From positions 21,509,169 to 21,573,168 of the forward strand of contig OY754975.1 in NCBI GenBank assembly GCA_963576475.1: DNA of 64,000 nt, written 5' to 3'. Source of the stretch: Molanna angustata. Its lineage: Eukaryota > Arthropoda > Insecta > Trichoptera > Molannidae. Under the pieces are notes generated by a model. The model did no database searches and was not told the DNA's origin. It saw nothing but the letters and a program-made list of their open reading frames with translations. Every line of letters begins with the position of its first letter. Positions within the stretch are counted from its first letter, which is position 1. Below, piece by piece: positions 21,501 through 28,337 of this stretch. The translations under genes were made by a program, and so were the position numbers.

Positions 21501-24500
21501 ACTTGGTGATATCAAGAATTGTTCTGTTTACTGGCTGGCGCTCTAAAACCCACCGAAGTGAACCACCGAAGCGAACCAAAGTAGAAAGGCTGCAAGATGA
21601 GAGTGTAAGAAAACAATATACGAAAGATACGGAAAGTGAACTTCTTAGAGCAATACACAGGAGTGAAAATATCGAAGAAGCATGGACGACACTGAAAGAG
21701 ACCGTATGTAAGACAGGGAAAAAGGTATGTGGTATTGCTAAAAGAGGTGGAATGAAAGGCGATGCATGGTGGAATGAGAGAGTTAAGATAGTTGTGGGTG
21801 AAAAGAAGAAAGCATGGATGGCATTAATAGCCGCGAAAGGATCGAATAATGAAGATAGAGCAAAAGAAAATTATAAAGTGTGCAAGAAGGTAGTCAAAGA
21901 CACAGTAAAAAGGGAAAAAGATGGTATAAAAGAGAAAGAAAGCCTGAAAATAGCCAACGACTTTCCTGGAAACATGAAAATGTTCTGGAAAGGCGTAGCG
22001 AAAAGAAAAAATGGAACTGTGAAAGCTTCGAAAGGAATAAATGATAAAGATGGAAAAATAATTATGGACGAAGACGGCGTGAAAGAACGATGGAAGGAAT
22101 ATTTCAAGGAACTGTATGATAGCGGAGTAAGTGGGGACGTGAGTCAAAGAACATGGCAAGTAAGCGAAAGTGATAAGGATGAAATAACGCAAGAAGAAGT
22201 GTTTGAAGCAGTAAAACACGCAAAAGCAGGGAAAGCTGCCGGATATGACAGTGTATCAGCTGAACTTATAAAATATGGCGGCGAACAGACGTTGGAGTGG
22301 TGTCTCTCTCTTTTCAACAAATGTTGGGAAGAAGGACACACTCCCTCAGACTGGAGAAATGCAGTCGTGGTACCTTTGTATAAAGGTAAAGGATCGAAGC
22401 TCGACTGCAAAAACTATAGAGCCATAAGTTTATTAAGCGCAGTTGGTAAGATGTATGCAAGGATCCTGGATCAAAGAGTGCGAAAGATTACAGAAAGCAA
22501 GATATGGGATGTCCAAGGTGCGTTTGTGGGCGGCAGAGGATGTATAGACCAAATTTTTTCTCTGCGCACGGTCACAGAAAAGGTTCTGGATAAAAATCAG
22601 AAAATTTTCTGCGCCTTCATAGACCTAGAAAAGGCGTATGATAAAGTTGTTAGAGAAAAATTATGGGATATACTAGCAGTGTATGGAGTGAAGAGCAAAC
22701 TAATACGCGCAATCGCGTCATTATATGAGAACAGCGAAGCATGTGTTCGTGTCAACGACACAGTGACAACGTGGTTCTCTATAAATAATGGCGTTAGACA
22801 AGGGTGCGTGCTATCTCCATGGCTCTTTAACTTGTACATTGATTTCTGCATAAGAGCCCTTAAGGATGAAAGCAAGGGTCTGAAATTGAGTACCGTAATG
22901 GTGCGAGATTTGATGTATGCAGACGATAAAGTTCTATTAGCAGAAAGTATGGAAGAGTTACAGTATCTTGTAAGTATGGTTTATGAAGGATGTATAGAGA
23001 ACGGACTTAGGATGAATGTCAGCAAATCAAAGACAATGGTCTTTGAAAAGAGTGAAAGCAGAACAGCGTGTAAAATAAGAGTAGAGAACGAATGGCTCGA
23101 GCAAGTCGATGAATATGTATACTTGGGAAGCATATTTCAACGGAACGGACGACTCGATAAAGAGATCGAAAGAAGAGTTATGGCAGGAAACAGAGTGAAT
23201 GGAGCACTAAGACCAATTATGAATGATCGCAACATATCAAAGGATGCCAAAGTTGCCATTCATAACGCCATCGTAGTGCCAACCTTGACGTATGCAAGTG
23301 AAACCTGGACTTGGCAGAAGACGCATGAAAGTAGAATAAATGCAGTTGAAATGAGATCGTTAAGAAGGATTTGTAATAGAACGATGTATGACCGGGTAAG
23401 AAATGAGGACATAAGGAAAGAATGTAAGATGAAGAAAGATGTCATTACTAGAATGAAAGTGAACACATTGAGATGGTTTGGTCACATGGGGAGAATGAAT
23501 GAGGAGCGCCTGACGAAGAAAATATACAGAGCGGAAAGGAATGGAATGAGAGGTCGGGGACGCCCAAGAAAGGGGTGGCACGACCATGTGAACGAAATTT
23601 TGAAAGACGGAAATGTTAGAAGTGTGAGCAATAGACGAACATGTATGAGACGATGCATGAATGTGGACGAGGCGAGAGATGCTTGCCAGGATAGAAAGAT
23701 GTGGCGTTCGGTTCTCTCTGCCTACCCCGCAAGGGACATGGCGTGATGGTATGTATGTATGTATGTATGTAAATCATTCCGTAAACAATACCTACATTAT
23801 TTGCTATCTATTTTACTGCCCGTTATCATTTTTTTTAAAGAATATCTTTTTTCTTGTAACACATACACATAAATCCTCATGCGCTCTCTTAATTTCTCAT
23901 AATGTTTTTCTTTTAGTTTCTGTCTTTTATTTTTAGTGTGTTTTATGAAAGAGAGAATCTGCTCTGTCAAAAAACTGCTTTGTAGTTTGGCGGGAAAATG
24001 TAATTTTAATTTATAACTATAAATATTTTATAGTTTATTTTATTAAAAACATAAAAATTTAGCAGAAATGCTTGTGCGATAGGTGAACGAAATCGGTCGT
24101 GGCAGGATTCGAACTCGACACCACCCATCATAATAAATTATATTATGTACCTACCAGTAGCGGAATTACTTATAGAAGCCGAAAAACTTTGCTTGCCTAT
24201 GAATATTAAGAAATACAAGAACTAATATTTAATTATTTGTTTTATTGCAACCATACTACAAGATTAAAAATTTAATCGTATGTAGATACGACGTAAATAT
24301 TATTTTGGCACGTGATATTAAAAATATTTTTCGTTGCCACTGGAATGAACAAAGTTGTTTACAAACATAAAATTTTCAACATTTCTTAATTTTCTCTCAG
24401 GGTTTGCCTAGTCCGAGACTCGTTCTAGACTCGCCCCTGGTACCTTTACTGGTAGTTGTTACAAGTGATAAGTATATTTTTTCAATTTATTACTTAAGTA

Positions 24501-25533
24501 ATGTTTTTATTATTTTTTTTAACGGGAGTACAAATTTTGATAAAGAGGTCACATCATTTTCTATATTATGTAAAGTCATCGTAACAAAATATTATTCACT
24601 CTGTATTTAATATGTTATCTACAATTAGTAATAATTATTTTCATATATCTATTAATAATTTAATTTCAAATTGATTGATAAATTATTGTTTTTGACTACA
24701 TGTACGATAAACCACAAATTATACGTTTTAAATATTTTAATATCCAACTAAGTCATAAACAATAAATGATAAAGATCATGAGAAAAATATTAATTATGCA
24801 CGGAAAAGTTCGAAGATAAAAAAATGTTTTAAGAAAATATTTGAAAATGCTGGCAAAAAATTAAGTTGATAACTAACAATCAAATATTATTTTCTCAGTG
24901 TGTAAATAAATATTGAAACACAACACGAGTCACAAATCATTATTAAAATAAAATACATTTAGATATTTTGTTTTATTTCATTTCTGTAACTTACTCCGTG
25001 AATATTTCATAATTTTACCGGAATTTAGGTATTTATTAGTTTGAAAAGTTTAAGCATTGATGCATTTAATTCAAAATTTGTTTAGTTATTTAGCAAATAT
25101 TTGAAAATCATACACATTTCATTTTATATTTTTATTTACGTTCTTGTTTCTTTTTTTCTCTATTGATTTTGACAATTTCTAAATAATTAGAACAAAACAA
25201 TATATGCCAGTTCAAATAATTGGAGAAATCAAAATACCTACCTACATTAAACATATTATTTCATTAAACATGGATTTTAATTTATCGTTGTATGTGTGCT
25301 ATGATATAATAAACAAATACATGTAAATGAGTATATATAACATACTTGTATAGATTGCCATAGACGATTCCAATGTGAGTTTTTCCTGTGAATGCGTCCT
25401 TTAAGTTTCCGAAGAAGAAATTTGGTTTTTCGTATGCGATGCCAAATTTGTCCCAATGCTTGAAGTTCCACGTAAAAAACAAATAGATGATAGCCACTAA
25501 AGTACACAATAAAATCGCACAAGCGAACAACAT
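9566..25533 (-). CDS. Cytochrome P450 A, CYP3 clan (CYP6-like), 9 exons, 497 aa
   Basis: ER-anchored haem monooxygenase using NADPH-P450 reductase; its substrate cannot be read from sequence. Exons in transcription order: 25533-25346, 18163-18034, 16186-15974, 15059-14872, 14481-14360, 14269-14178, 12673-12547, 11142-10876, 9732-9566 (TGA). All introns are GT-AG and the phases join to 1494 nt, a normal family length. Seen: hydrophobic anchor at residues about 2-21; WxxxR W127-R131; I-helix GIETT 297-301; ExxR E354-R357, with Glu354 split by an intron; PERF 415-418; haem loop FGEGPRICVG 434-443 with Cys441. The ATG was chosen because it immediately precedes the membrane anchor and aligns with gene B. 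Intron 1 (7.2 kb) holds an antisense RTE element. I found no AATAAA within about 350 nt downstream. Exon lengths match gene B except the last, so the pair is a tandem duplication. The exact CYP family needs a search; CYP3 clan is the inference. Confidence 0.93.
9783..9970 (+). other. Possible coding scrap in P450-A intron 8
   Basis: The plus strand at about 9873-9965 reads QDIVLAEAEEELKIPVDM followed by IKILDPEIIN and a stop, with protein-like composition. No family is recognised. It may be the tail of a decayed transposon ORF. Very tentative. Confidence 0.25.
10500..10640 (+). mobile_element. SINE-1, 5'-truncated
   Basis: Starts in box-B-like 'gttcgaatcctgcctcgacc' and continues through the shared body ('acaagcatttatg', 'tttagggaatgtagg', 'agatgtatatgta') to an A-rich tail at about 10616-10630. 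It lies in intron 8 of P450-A on the opposite strand. Confidence 0.75.
11370..12403. mobile_element. Element with minisatellite-built TIRs and 9-bp TSD (Mutator-like?)
   Basis: Left arm (about 11375-11487) and right arm (about 12250-12398) are inverted copies made of degenerate about 14-17 bp units such as attcgaatgcgcaattg. Direct repeats cattatcag lie at 11361-11369 and 12404-12412, giving a 9-bp target duplication. Nine-base duplications with long TIRs are typical of Mutator-like elements. The internal about 760 bp has no transposase. It sits in intron 7 of P450-A. The superfamily call is inferred from TSD length only. Confidence 0.7.
13490..13712. repeat. Interspersed repeat family W
   Basis: Shares 'gagcggtttctgagatta', 'cgtgtacgaaca' and a closing 'aagatt' block with 31915-32102 in P450-B intron 5. 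Class unknown. It lies in P450-A intron 6. Confidence 0.65.
13829..13880. repeat. (CA)n/(CATA)n microsatellite
   Basis: Tandem CA then CATA repeats in P450-A intron 6. They generate spurious Cys/Val- and Met/Tyr-rich open frames on the minus strand. Confidence 0.9.
14684..14757. repeat. Palindromic ATCATAATATGATGT short tandem repeat
   Basis: Several copies of atcataatatgatgtat, itself self-complementary, in P450-A intron 4. Confidence 0.8.
15360..15632 (+). repeat. Interspersed repeat family C
   Basis: Runs from 'ccatcaccatcacggcaaat' to 'ttttaagccggtgcc'; it is the reverse-complement partner of 7895-8190. It sits in P450-A intron 3. An 84-codon open frame here has no domain and is not called. 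Confidence 0.65.
16379..16775 (+). mobile_element. Truncated copy of the GGACAATTGGCCGT minisatellite element
   Basis: About 16385-16560 carries degenerate GGACAATTGACCGTGGGG units. The following about 200 bp ('cgtatgagttaag...aaccgattgcctt...caatatactaagagaaat') matches the interior of the fuller copy at 34978-35558. It lies in P450-A intron 2; the fuller copy lies in intron 2 of P450-B in the same orientation. Confidence 0.75.
17168..17285 (-). mobile_element. RTE 3' end fragment
   Basis: The reverse complement matches the last about 110 bp of the intact RTE ORF2 (motifs equivalent to MRRCMNVDEA, CQD and SAYP, with substitutions). It lies in P450-A intron 2. Confidence 0.75.
17319..17550 (-). 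repeat. Interspersed repeat family X
   Basis: Nearly the reverse complement of 42058-42290. Shared stretches include the 'acgagtgggttgt' end and 'gcatttttataaagtacatt'. An open frame through it, echoed in the other copy, shows no protein domain, so I treat both as non-coding repeat. Confidence 0.65.
17571..17840 (+). pseudogene. Non-LTR retrotransposon C-terminal fragment (LINE-B)
   Basis: Open 17571-17822: RITQQRTTWIGHNIRNPDLL...IVEGMI...RGRPR...YKEMKRLADDRDKW. This is the C-terminal tail common in insect endonuclease-reverse-transcriptase elements (WIGH...EG...GRPR...DR..W). A related tail lies on the minus strand at 18536-19610. It is in P450-A intron 2. Confidence 0.75.
18200..18475 (+). 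pseudogene. Non-LTR C-terminal fragment (LINE-D), degenerate
   Basis: In frames broken by stops and indels: LEWQWA, a KRWADDIVPIEGK-like block, HRAQDKDIWYWRNLIEAYVQH. It resembles the minus-strand fragment at 44351-44681. It lies in P450-A intron 1, starting about 40 bp from exon 2. Confidence 0.65.
18536..19610 (-). pseudogene. LINE-B remnant split by a TSD-flanked insertion
   Basis: Minus strand: upstream part about 19610-19251 (LLKRIAQRRSNWIGHDMRHPGLL, GRPRKSYMD) and downstream part 18663-18536 (QVIDDMCYSSYVEMKRLTED ending NQSQD stop). The protein sense continues across once 18664-19250 is removed. Inactive. Confidence 0.8.
18664..19250. mobile_element. 587-bp GC-rich insertion with 13-bp TSD, class unknown
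   Basis: The direct repeat tggtccatgtagc at 18651-18663 and 19251-19263 flanks this block, which interrupts LINE-B. It is strikingly GC-rich for the window. No terminal inverted repeats or tRNA/5S/7SL head are apparent. A 117-codon minus-strand open frame (19200-18847) has no recognised domain. The 13-bp duplication suggests target-primed insertion; a piece of a non-LTR 5' region is possible. Confidence 0.75.
19680..19690 (+). repeat. Left target-site duplication of RTE element
   Basis: taaatcattcc, identical to 23770-23780. Confidence 0.9.
19691..19785 (+). promoter_or_regulatory. Structured GC-rich 5' end of RTE element
   Basis: Contains an 8-bp hairpin (gggtgcgt 19721-19728 with acgcactc 19733-19740, TTCT loop) and an outer pairing gcggtc 19715-19720 with gaccgc 19778-19783. 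It could be an internal promoter or folded 5'UTR. Some non-LTR elements carry HDV-like ribozymes here, but I could not fit the P1 stem. Confidence 0.45.
19921..20427 (+). CDS. RTE-associated ORF1: degenerate Ulp1/SENP (C48) protease-like protein
   Basis: The open frame begins after a TGA; its first ATG is at 19975 (150 codons; 168 codons from the preceding in-frame GTG at 19921). Seen: VNYYDSIGG, matching the catalytic-Asp strand of Ulp1-type proteases; then LARAAGKKEYVKYIPQKMNG and CVCGM...CTFAELIS, matching the NGxDCG nucleophile block. Asp and Cys are kept. The His-Trp expected before the Asp strand is not visible, the oxyanion Gln position reads Lys and the Asp next to Cys reads Val, so catalysis is doubtful. 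It ends 301 bp before ORF2, in a different frame, inside the same TSD pair. Ulp1 domains are known passengers in several transposon classes. Whether this is a true ORF1 or a captured or template-switched sequence is unresolved. Confidence 0.62.
   Translation: MLNQTRASLEACITVGDHMSIMQPDLQIHYGMQVPTSSDIPSNGAYFFATDPRKKKTVNYYDSIGGNNMPYITMPLLKYSVDKERSNLARAAGKKEYVKYIPQKMNGCVCGMVSCTFAELISWDASITPPKSDMPYVKVTCPTNTVSIQIEETESCLILYKLHLDLSD
20460..20698 (+). repeat. Short imperfect repeats and AATAAA-like run between RTE ORFs
   Basis: Degenerate repeats of gtagagtataagtat lie at about 20467-20545 and more loosely to about 20630. An aataaataaaa run at about 20689-20700 ends the spacer and resembles a polyadenylation signal. 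It could be the old 3' end of a separate ULP transcript fused to the RTE. Confidence 0.6.
20729..23746 (+). CDS. RTE ORF2: AP-endonuclease / reverse transcriptase, 1005 aa
   Basis: Nuclear retrotransposon protein that nicks target DNA and reverse-transcribes element RNA. N-terminal endonuclease: VGVWNIRG 23-30, SETKKKD 54-60, AGDLNGWVG 161-169, SIIDYV 227-232, SDHYLV 255-260. RT: KAGKAAGYDSVSAELI near 500, AFIDLEKAYDKV with the first catalytic Asp near 640, GVRQGCVLSPWLFNLY near 690, and MYADD 729-733. The C-terminal tail carries RWFGHMGR, RGRGRPRKGW and a final SAYPARD. There is no stop or frameshift, so it is potentially active. It starts at the first ATG after an in-frame TAA (20696). The antisense open frames within it are shadows. 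Confidence 0.95.
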   Translation: MKPATRHVTVQGVGEKRRTECRVGVWNIRGGMDRKMNELCDIMKGKEIDILCVSETKKKDRGMNVRNDGTIELWSGVKRDEFACKGVGVILAKRMGKCMKEYKLESSRLMWVRLKIGITSVFLIVGYAPGNSDSESEKDDFWNSVTEIINEKKDNERVILAGDLNGWVGVHRKDYESVLGPHGDSRVNDNGKRLLEVCTEGNLFVANSVFSHKRVHQYTWERGNERSIIDYVCVDAALRKATVDTRVYRGAELESDHYLVISRIVLFTGWRSKTHRSEPPKRTKVERLQDESVRKQYTKDTESELLRAIHRSENIEEAWTTLKETVCKTGKKVCGIAKRGGMKGDAWWNERVKIVVGEKKKAWMALIAAKGSNNEDRAKENYKVCKKVVKDTVKREKDGIKEKESLKIANDFPGNMKMFWKGVAKRKNGTVKASKGINDKDGKIIMDEDGVKERWKEYFKELYDSGVSGDVSQRTWQVSESDKDEITQEEVFEAVKHAKAGKAAGYDSVSAELIKYGGEQTLEWCLSLFNKCWEEGHTPSDWRNAVVVPLYKGKGSKLDCKNYRAISLLSAVGKMYARILDQRVRKITESKIWDVQGAFVGGRGCIDQIFSLRTVTEKVLDKNQKIFCAFIDLEKAYDKVVREKLWDILAVYGVKSKLIRAIASLYENSEACVRVNDTVTTWFSINNGVRQGCVLSPWLFNLYIDFCIRALKDESKGLKLSTVMVRDLMYADDKVLLAESMEELQYLVSMVYEGCIENGLRMNVSKSKTMVFEKSESRTACKIRVENEWLEQVDEYVYLGSIFQRNGRLDKEIERRVMAGNRVNGALRPIMNDRNISKDAKVAIHNAIVVPTLTYASETWTWQKTHESRINAVEMRSLRRICNRTMYDRVRNEDIRKECKMKKDVITRMKVNTLRWFGHMGRMNEERLTKKIYRAERNGMRGRGRPRKGWHDHVNEILKDGNVRSVSNRRTCMRRCMNVDEARDACQDRKMWRSVLSAYPARDMA
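23746..23770 (+). repeat. (ATGT)n tail of RTE element
   Basis: 'tgatggtatgtatgtatg...' follows the stop codon directly, as is usual for RTE 3' ends. Confidence 0.85.
23770..23780 (+). repeat. Right target-site duplication of RTE element
   Basis: taaatcattcc, identical to 19680-19690; the first t overlaps the microsatellite tail. Confidence 0.9.
24066..24122 (-). mobile_element. SINE-1 fragment
   Basis: The minus strand reads 'gagttcgaatcctgccacga', then 'ccgatttcgttcacctat' and 'cacaagcatttctgc', i.e. the box B and body of SINE-1. It lies in P450-A intron 1. Confidence 0.65.
24155..24439. mobile_element. hAT-like MITE
   Basis: Begins cagtagcggaattac and ends actcgcccctg. Flanks gtacctac (24147-24154) and gtaccttt (24440-24447) agree at 6 of 8 bases. 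Same family as 557-938, inverted relative to it. It lies in P450-A intron 1. Confidence 0.8.
24448..25345. other. AT-rich part of P450-A intron 1
   Basis: No repeat family or coding frame is recognised. Confidence 0.4.
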
Positions 25534-25844
25534 AATCGGTTCACTGTTGATTCTTAGATGATAAATAAAATTATGTTAGTGCCAGATGCAGACTGGACTG
25601 TAAACACACAAATTACTACACTACTTCACCATTGTACATTATGTAGATTGGATAATAATATTCATCAGATATACAGTATGTTCTCAATTGATATACATAC
25701 CTATTACCTATGTATAAAATTATATCTGACTAGCGAACCCAATAGACGTTGTCCTGCACCAATGTTGGCTTGCCTGACTTTTAGTTGGTGTGATTAGTTT
25801 CATGTTTGATGCTTCAGCAAACATGAAACTAATCACAAACCATC

Positions 25845-25910
25845 ACGGCATATCCCACAGTGTAAAGTTAACAGCAACGGGTATGCGGGTGTACATTACC
25901 ATATTTACAT
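25845..25910 (+). repeat. Short family C fragment
   Basis: 'ccatcacggcatatcccaca' onwards matches the start of 15360-15632. Confidence 0.55.
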
Positions 25911-26128
25911 TTATCATACCTATTTATTTTTTCTTAATAAAAAATGTTTGAGTAACTTTGGAAATCGTTTTGGATTTTGTATTTGTCTATATTTATATAA
26001 ATTTTCAGTGTTCCAGCTTTTATGGTTTTTGAGATATATGTAAAAATAAAATAAATTTTTAAAAGTTGATAACCCTCGACTGAAACTAAATTTCTGGGTA
26101 TATAAGTTTTGTAGGTCTATAAATATCT

Positions 26129-26405
26129 TTCCCCTTAGCGCTTTTATCCCGTTTCTATCGGGGTACGCTTTGACCATGATCCTGGAATTGGCGAGTCTGG
26201 TTATTACATTGAAGCGACTGCCATCTGACCTTCGTAACCCTTAGAAAGGGGAACCAGACAAATTGGATCATGGCTACATATAGCTAGTGATATAAATCCG
26301 CACATAGATTTTTTTTAAAAATCCAGAGGTGCGTGCCCCGCCCGGATTCGAACCGTCGACCTCACGCATGTGAGGTGACAACCTTACCGCTGGGCTATCA
26401 CCGCT
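26129..26405 (-). mobile_element. Full-length tRNA-derived SINE-2, 17-bp TSD
   Basis: Minus strand: tRNA-like head ggtgatagcccagcggtaag (box A) and ggttcgaatccgggcgggg (box B), then a unique body ending near 'cgataaaagcgctaagggg'-type sequence. The direct repeat taggtctataaatatct occurs at 26112-26128 and 26406-26422. Not a functional tRNA: there is no acceptor-stem closure and it has a long 3' body. Confidence 0.88.
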
Positions 26406-26483
26406 TAGGTCTATAAATATCTATATTATAAAATTTTGGGATCTGTAAATTGAGCGAATTAAAAGTTATAAGGGGGGTATATT

Positions 26484-26665
26484 TAGATGGGTCGATTGAT
26501 GGCAGAGCGGTTAGCGCGCTGGGCTAGTAATACAGTGGTCGCGAGTTCGAATCCTGCCCCGACCGATTTCGTTCACCTGTGGCACAAGCATTTATGCTTA
26601 ATTTAGGGAATCTAGGAAGATGTATATGTACTTATTTAACAAGGACATATTCTTTTTTTAAATAA
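26484..26665 (+). mobile_element. tRNA-derived SINE-1, full length
   Basis: Head: tggcagagcggttagcgcg (box A) and gagttcgaatcctgccccg (box B). Body: acaagcatttatgcttaatt, tttagggaatctagg, agatgtatatgta. A-rich tail. The most complete SINE-1 copies are this one and 47027-47210. Confidence 0.85.
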
Positions 26666-27613
26666 AAAAAAGTTGTTTTTTTTTTACTTAAAAGTTGAAA
26701 AACCGTGAAAAATATAGACCCTGCATGCAAATTTCGCGTATCTTGATACTTTGTCGAAATAAATTCTCTTGAACAAATCGACAGTTGGATAAAAATAATT
26801 AGTTCTGTTTGCGTGTGAAATATAAGATTATAAAAATTAAGTCCAAATAAATCATTACAGTTTTATTTTTTTTATCCATAAGAATTTTTAAAATTTAGAT
26901 TATTTGGCAATTTCGATCATCCTGTACATAAATTGATTTATTGGCAATCCACCCAAATTGATCAATATGTTAAAAGTTCTCTAATCAATTAGTACCTATT
27001 TAAAAATATGTAGGATGGGCTCGTGTAGATGAGCATCACTTTATCGAACAGAAAAATGTAGCTTAAAGAAGCAATAAATAGGCGTCTGTCATTTAGTAAC
27101 ACTTTGTTGGAACTGTTTAACTACTAGGTACTTATCAGGGCTACAGCAAAATTAAAATCATAAATAAATTGCCTCATAACACTTCACTAAAAATCTCAAT
27201 TATAATATTTTACAAGAGAGATATATATGACAAATTTCCATCTCAATAGAAAGATTGAAATATTATAGGATAACCAGAACTCAAGGCACCTACAGGACTT
27301 ACTACCTGCCATCGGCTGGTTTACGTGATTACGTTATGCGCTCGCGCAAAGTTCACCAATTATGCCTTCTTATTGAGTTCCCTATCAATTCAATTTTTGA
27401 AAGTTCTATAGGTATATTTTAATCATGAAAATCTGTTTTGTTTGAAAATATCTCCATCTATGAAGTGACACCCTGAGATCGATTCATAGGAGATGAGAAA
27501 TTTATTAAAATCAGTTTTTCGATCAAATTTTGGTTCTATGCACATTGGTTATAAATTCGCCACTTGAAGGTACATTCCTCAAAAAAGCTTTGTGTAAAGT
27601 TGCAGTCTAATTA

Positions 27614-27740
27614 GGGTCGTATTACAAAACTTATTAAAGAAAAATATAAGAAAAACGTAAGGTCCCGTACTACGAGAATACTGCTTACGGACCTCAACTT
27701 TTTCTTACATTATTCTTAAATAACTCCCTTAATACGACAC
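27614..27740. mobile_element. Harbinger-like MITE (TTA target site)
   Basis: Terminal gggtcgtatta (left) and taatacgacac (right), with internal imperfect palindrome (aagaaaaacgtaaggtcc versus ggacctcaactttttctt). TTA flanks both ends (27611-27613, 27741-27743). Three-base TWA duplications are typical of PIF/Harbinger. Confidence 0.7.
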
Positions 27741-27949
27741 TTAATATGTATATTATAATCAACTCTTTCAAATGTAAAAATTCGAGTTTTTGTACAATTA
27801 TATGGGAGTAAACTCATGGGAGTAAATTATATTTATCGCTTGATGATGACCTCAGGTTTCTTGGGCAAGTAGCAGGAACTTAAAATGAGTAAATATTAAT
27901 GGTGACTTATGATATTATGTAAGTATCCAGATTGAAAACGCAATTAATA

Positions 27950-28025
27950 ACTGGAGTACCACCAGGAATTGAACCCAGGATCTTTGACTCAGGAGTCAGA
28001 TTAACAAACTAAGTAACTAACAAAC
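27950..28025 (-). mobile_element. tRNA-like SINE-3 fragment
   Basis: The minus strand contains 'tctgactcctgagtcaaag' and 'cctgggttcaattcctggtg' (box B). Relatives are at 47770-47870 (plus) and, less clearly, 52590-52680. Confidence 0.55.
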
Positions 28026-28235
28026 TTTAGTCACGAAAGCCGACATCCTTATATTTCTACCTTTTCCATTACATTAATGTGATATGTTTTTTATTTAATA
28101 TAAAAATAATTTATATGACAGATTTTGCAAATAAAACTGTATACTTTAGTTTTCTTGTAAAGTAATATTTATAAGATTAATTATTAAATTTGTGTAGGTA
28201 TTAGAAAATAAACTATGAAATATGTATAAAAACGA

Positions 28236-28241
28236 TTTATT
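28236..28241 (-). terminator. Poly(A) signal AATAAA of P450-B
   Basis: Located 97 nt downstream of the P450-B stop codon on the same strand; usual spacing. Confidence 0.55.
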
Positions 28242-28337
28242 TTAATAATATTTTGTCAATCCTATTGATTAAACAATCCTATTGATTACACTATTTTGTT
28301 TACATAATTTCTAGAAGGATGTACATTATATTGGTGT

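Larger units (their letters stand above)
19691..23770 (+). mobile_element. Full-length RTE-type non-LTR retrotransposon, about 4.08 kb
   Basis: Bounded by direct repeats taaatcattcc. Order: a GC-rich structured 5' segment (19691-19785), ULP-like ORF1 (19921-20427), an A/T-rich spacer with short 'gagtataagtat' repeats (20460-20690), EN-RT ORF2 (20729-23746), then a short (ATGT)n tail. A microsatellite tail and a single-frame EN-RT without RNase H are RTE hallmarks. Intact ORF2 and perfect TSDs suggest recent insertion. It lies antisense within intron 1 of P450-A. Fragments of the same family occur at 5213-5345, 17168-17285, 44025-44325 and 44768-44900. Confidence 0.92.
25912..26810 (-). repeat. 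Long interspersed repeat family Y, interrupted by two SINEs
   Basis: Reverse complement of 42290-42960: on the minus strand 'ccaactgtcgatttg...', 'ggatacgcgaaatttg', 'ttgataac...', 'atatatctcaaaaa' in order. SINE-2 (26129-26405) and SINE-1 (26484-26660) are inserted in it, so Y is older than both. Confidence 0.7.

Noticed and set aside
21824..22219. Phe-rich minus-strand frame of 131 codons
   Set aside because: Antisense shadow of RTE ORF2, from A-rich codons on the plus strand.
26320..26405. tRNA gene on the minus strand
   Set aside because: Box A and B are present but the acceptor stem does not close and a SINE body with 17-bp TSD follows; the same reasoning applies to the heads at 26484, 30211 and 47027.
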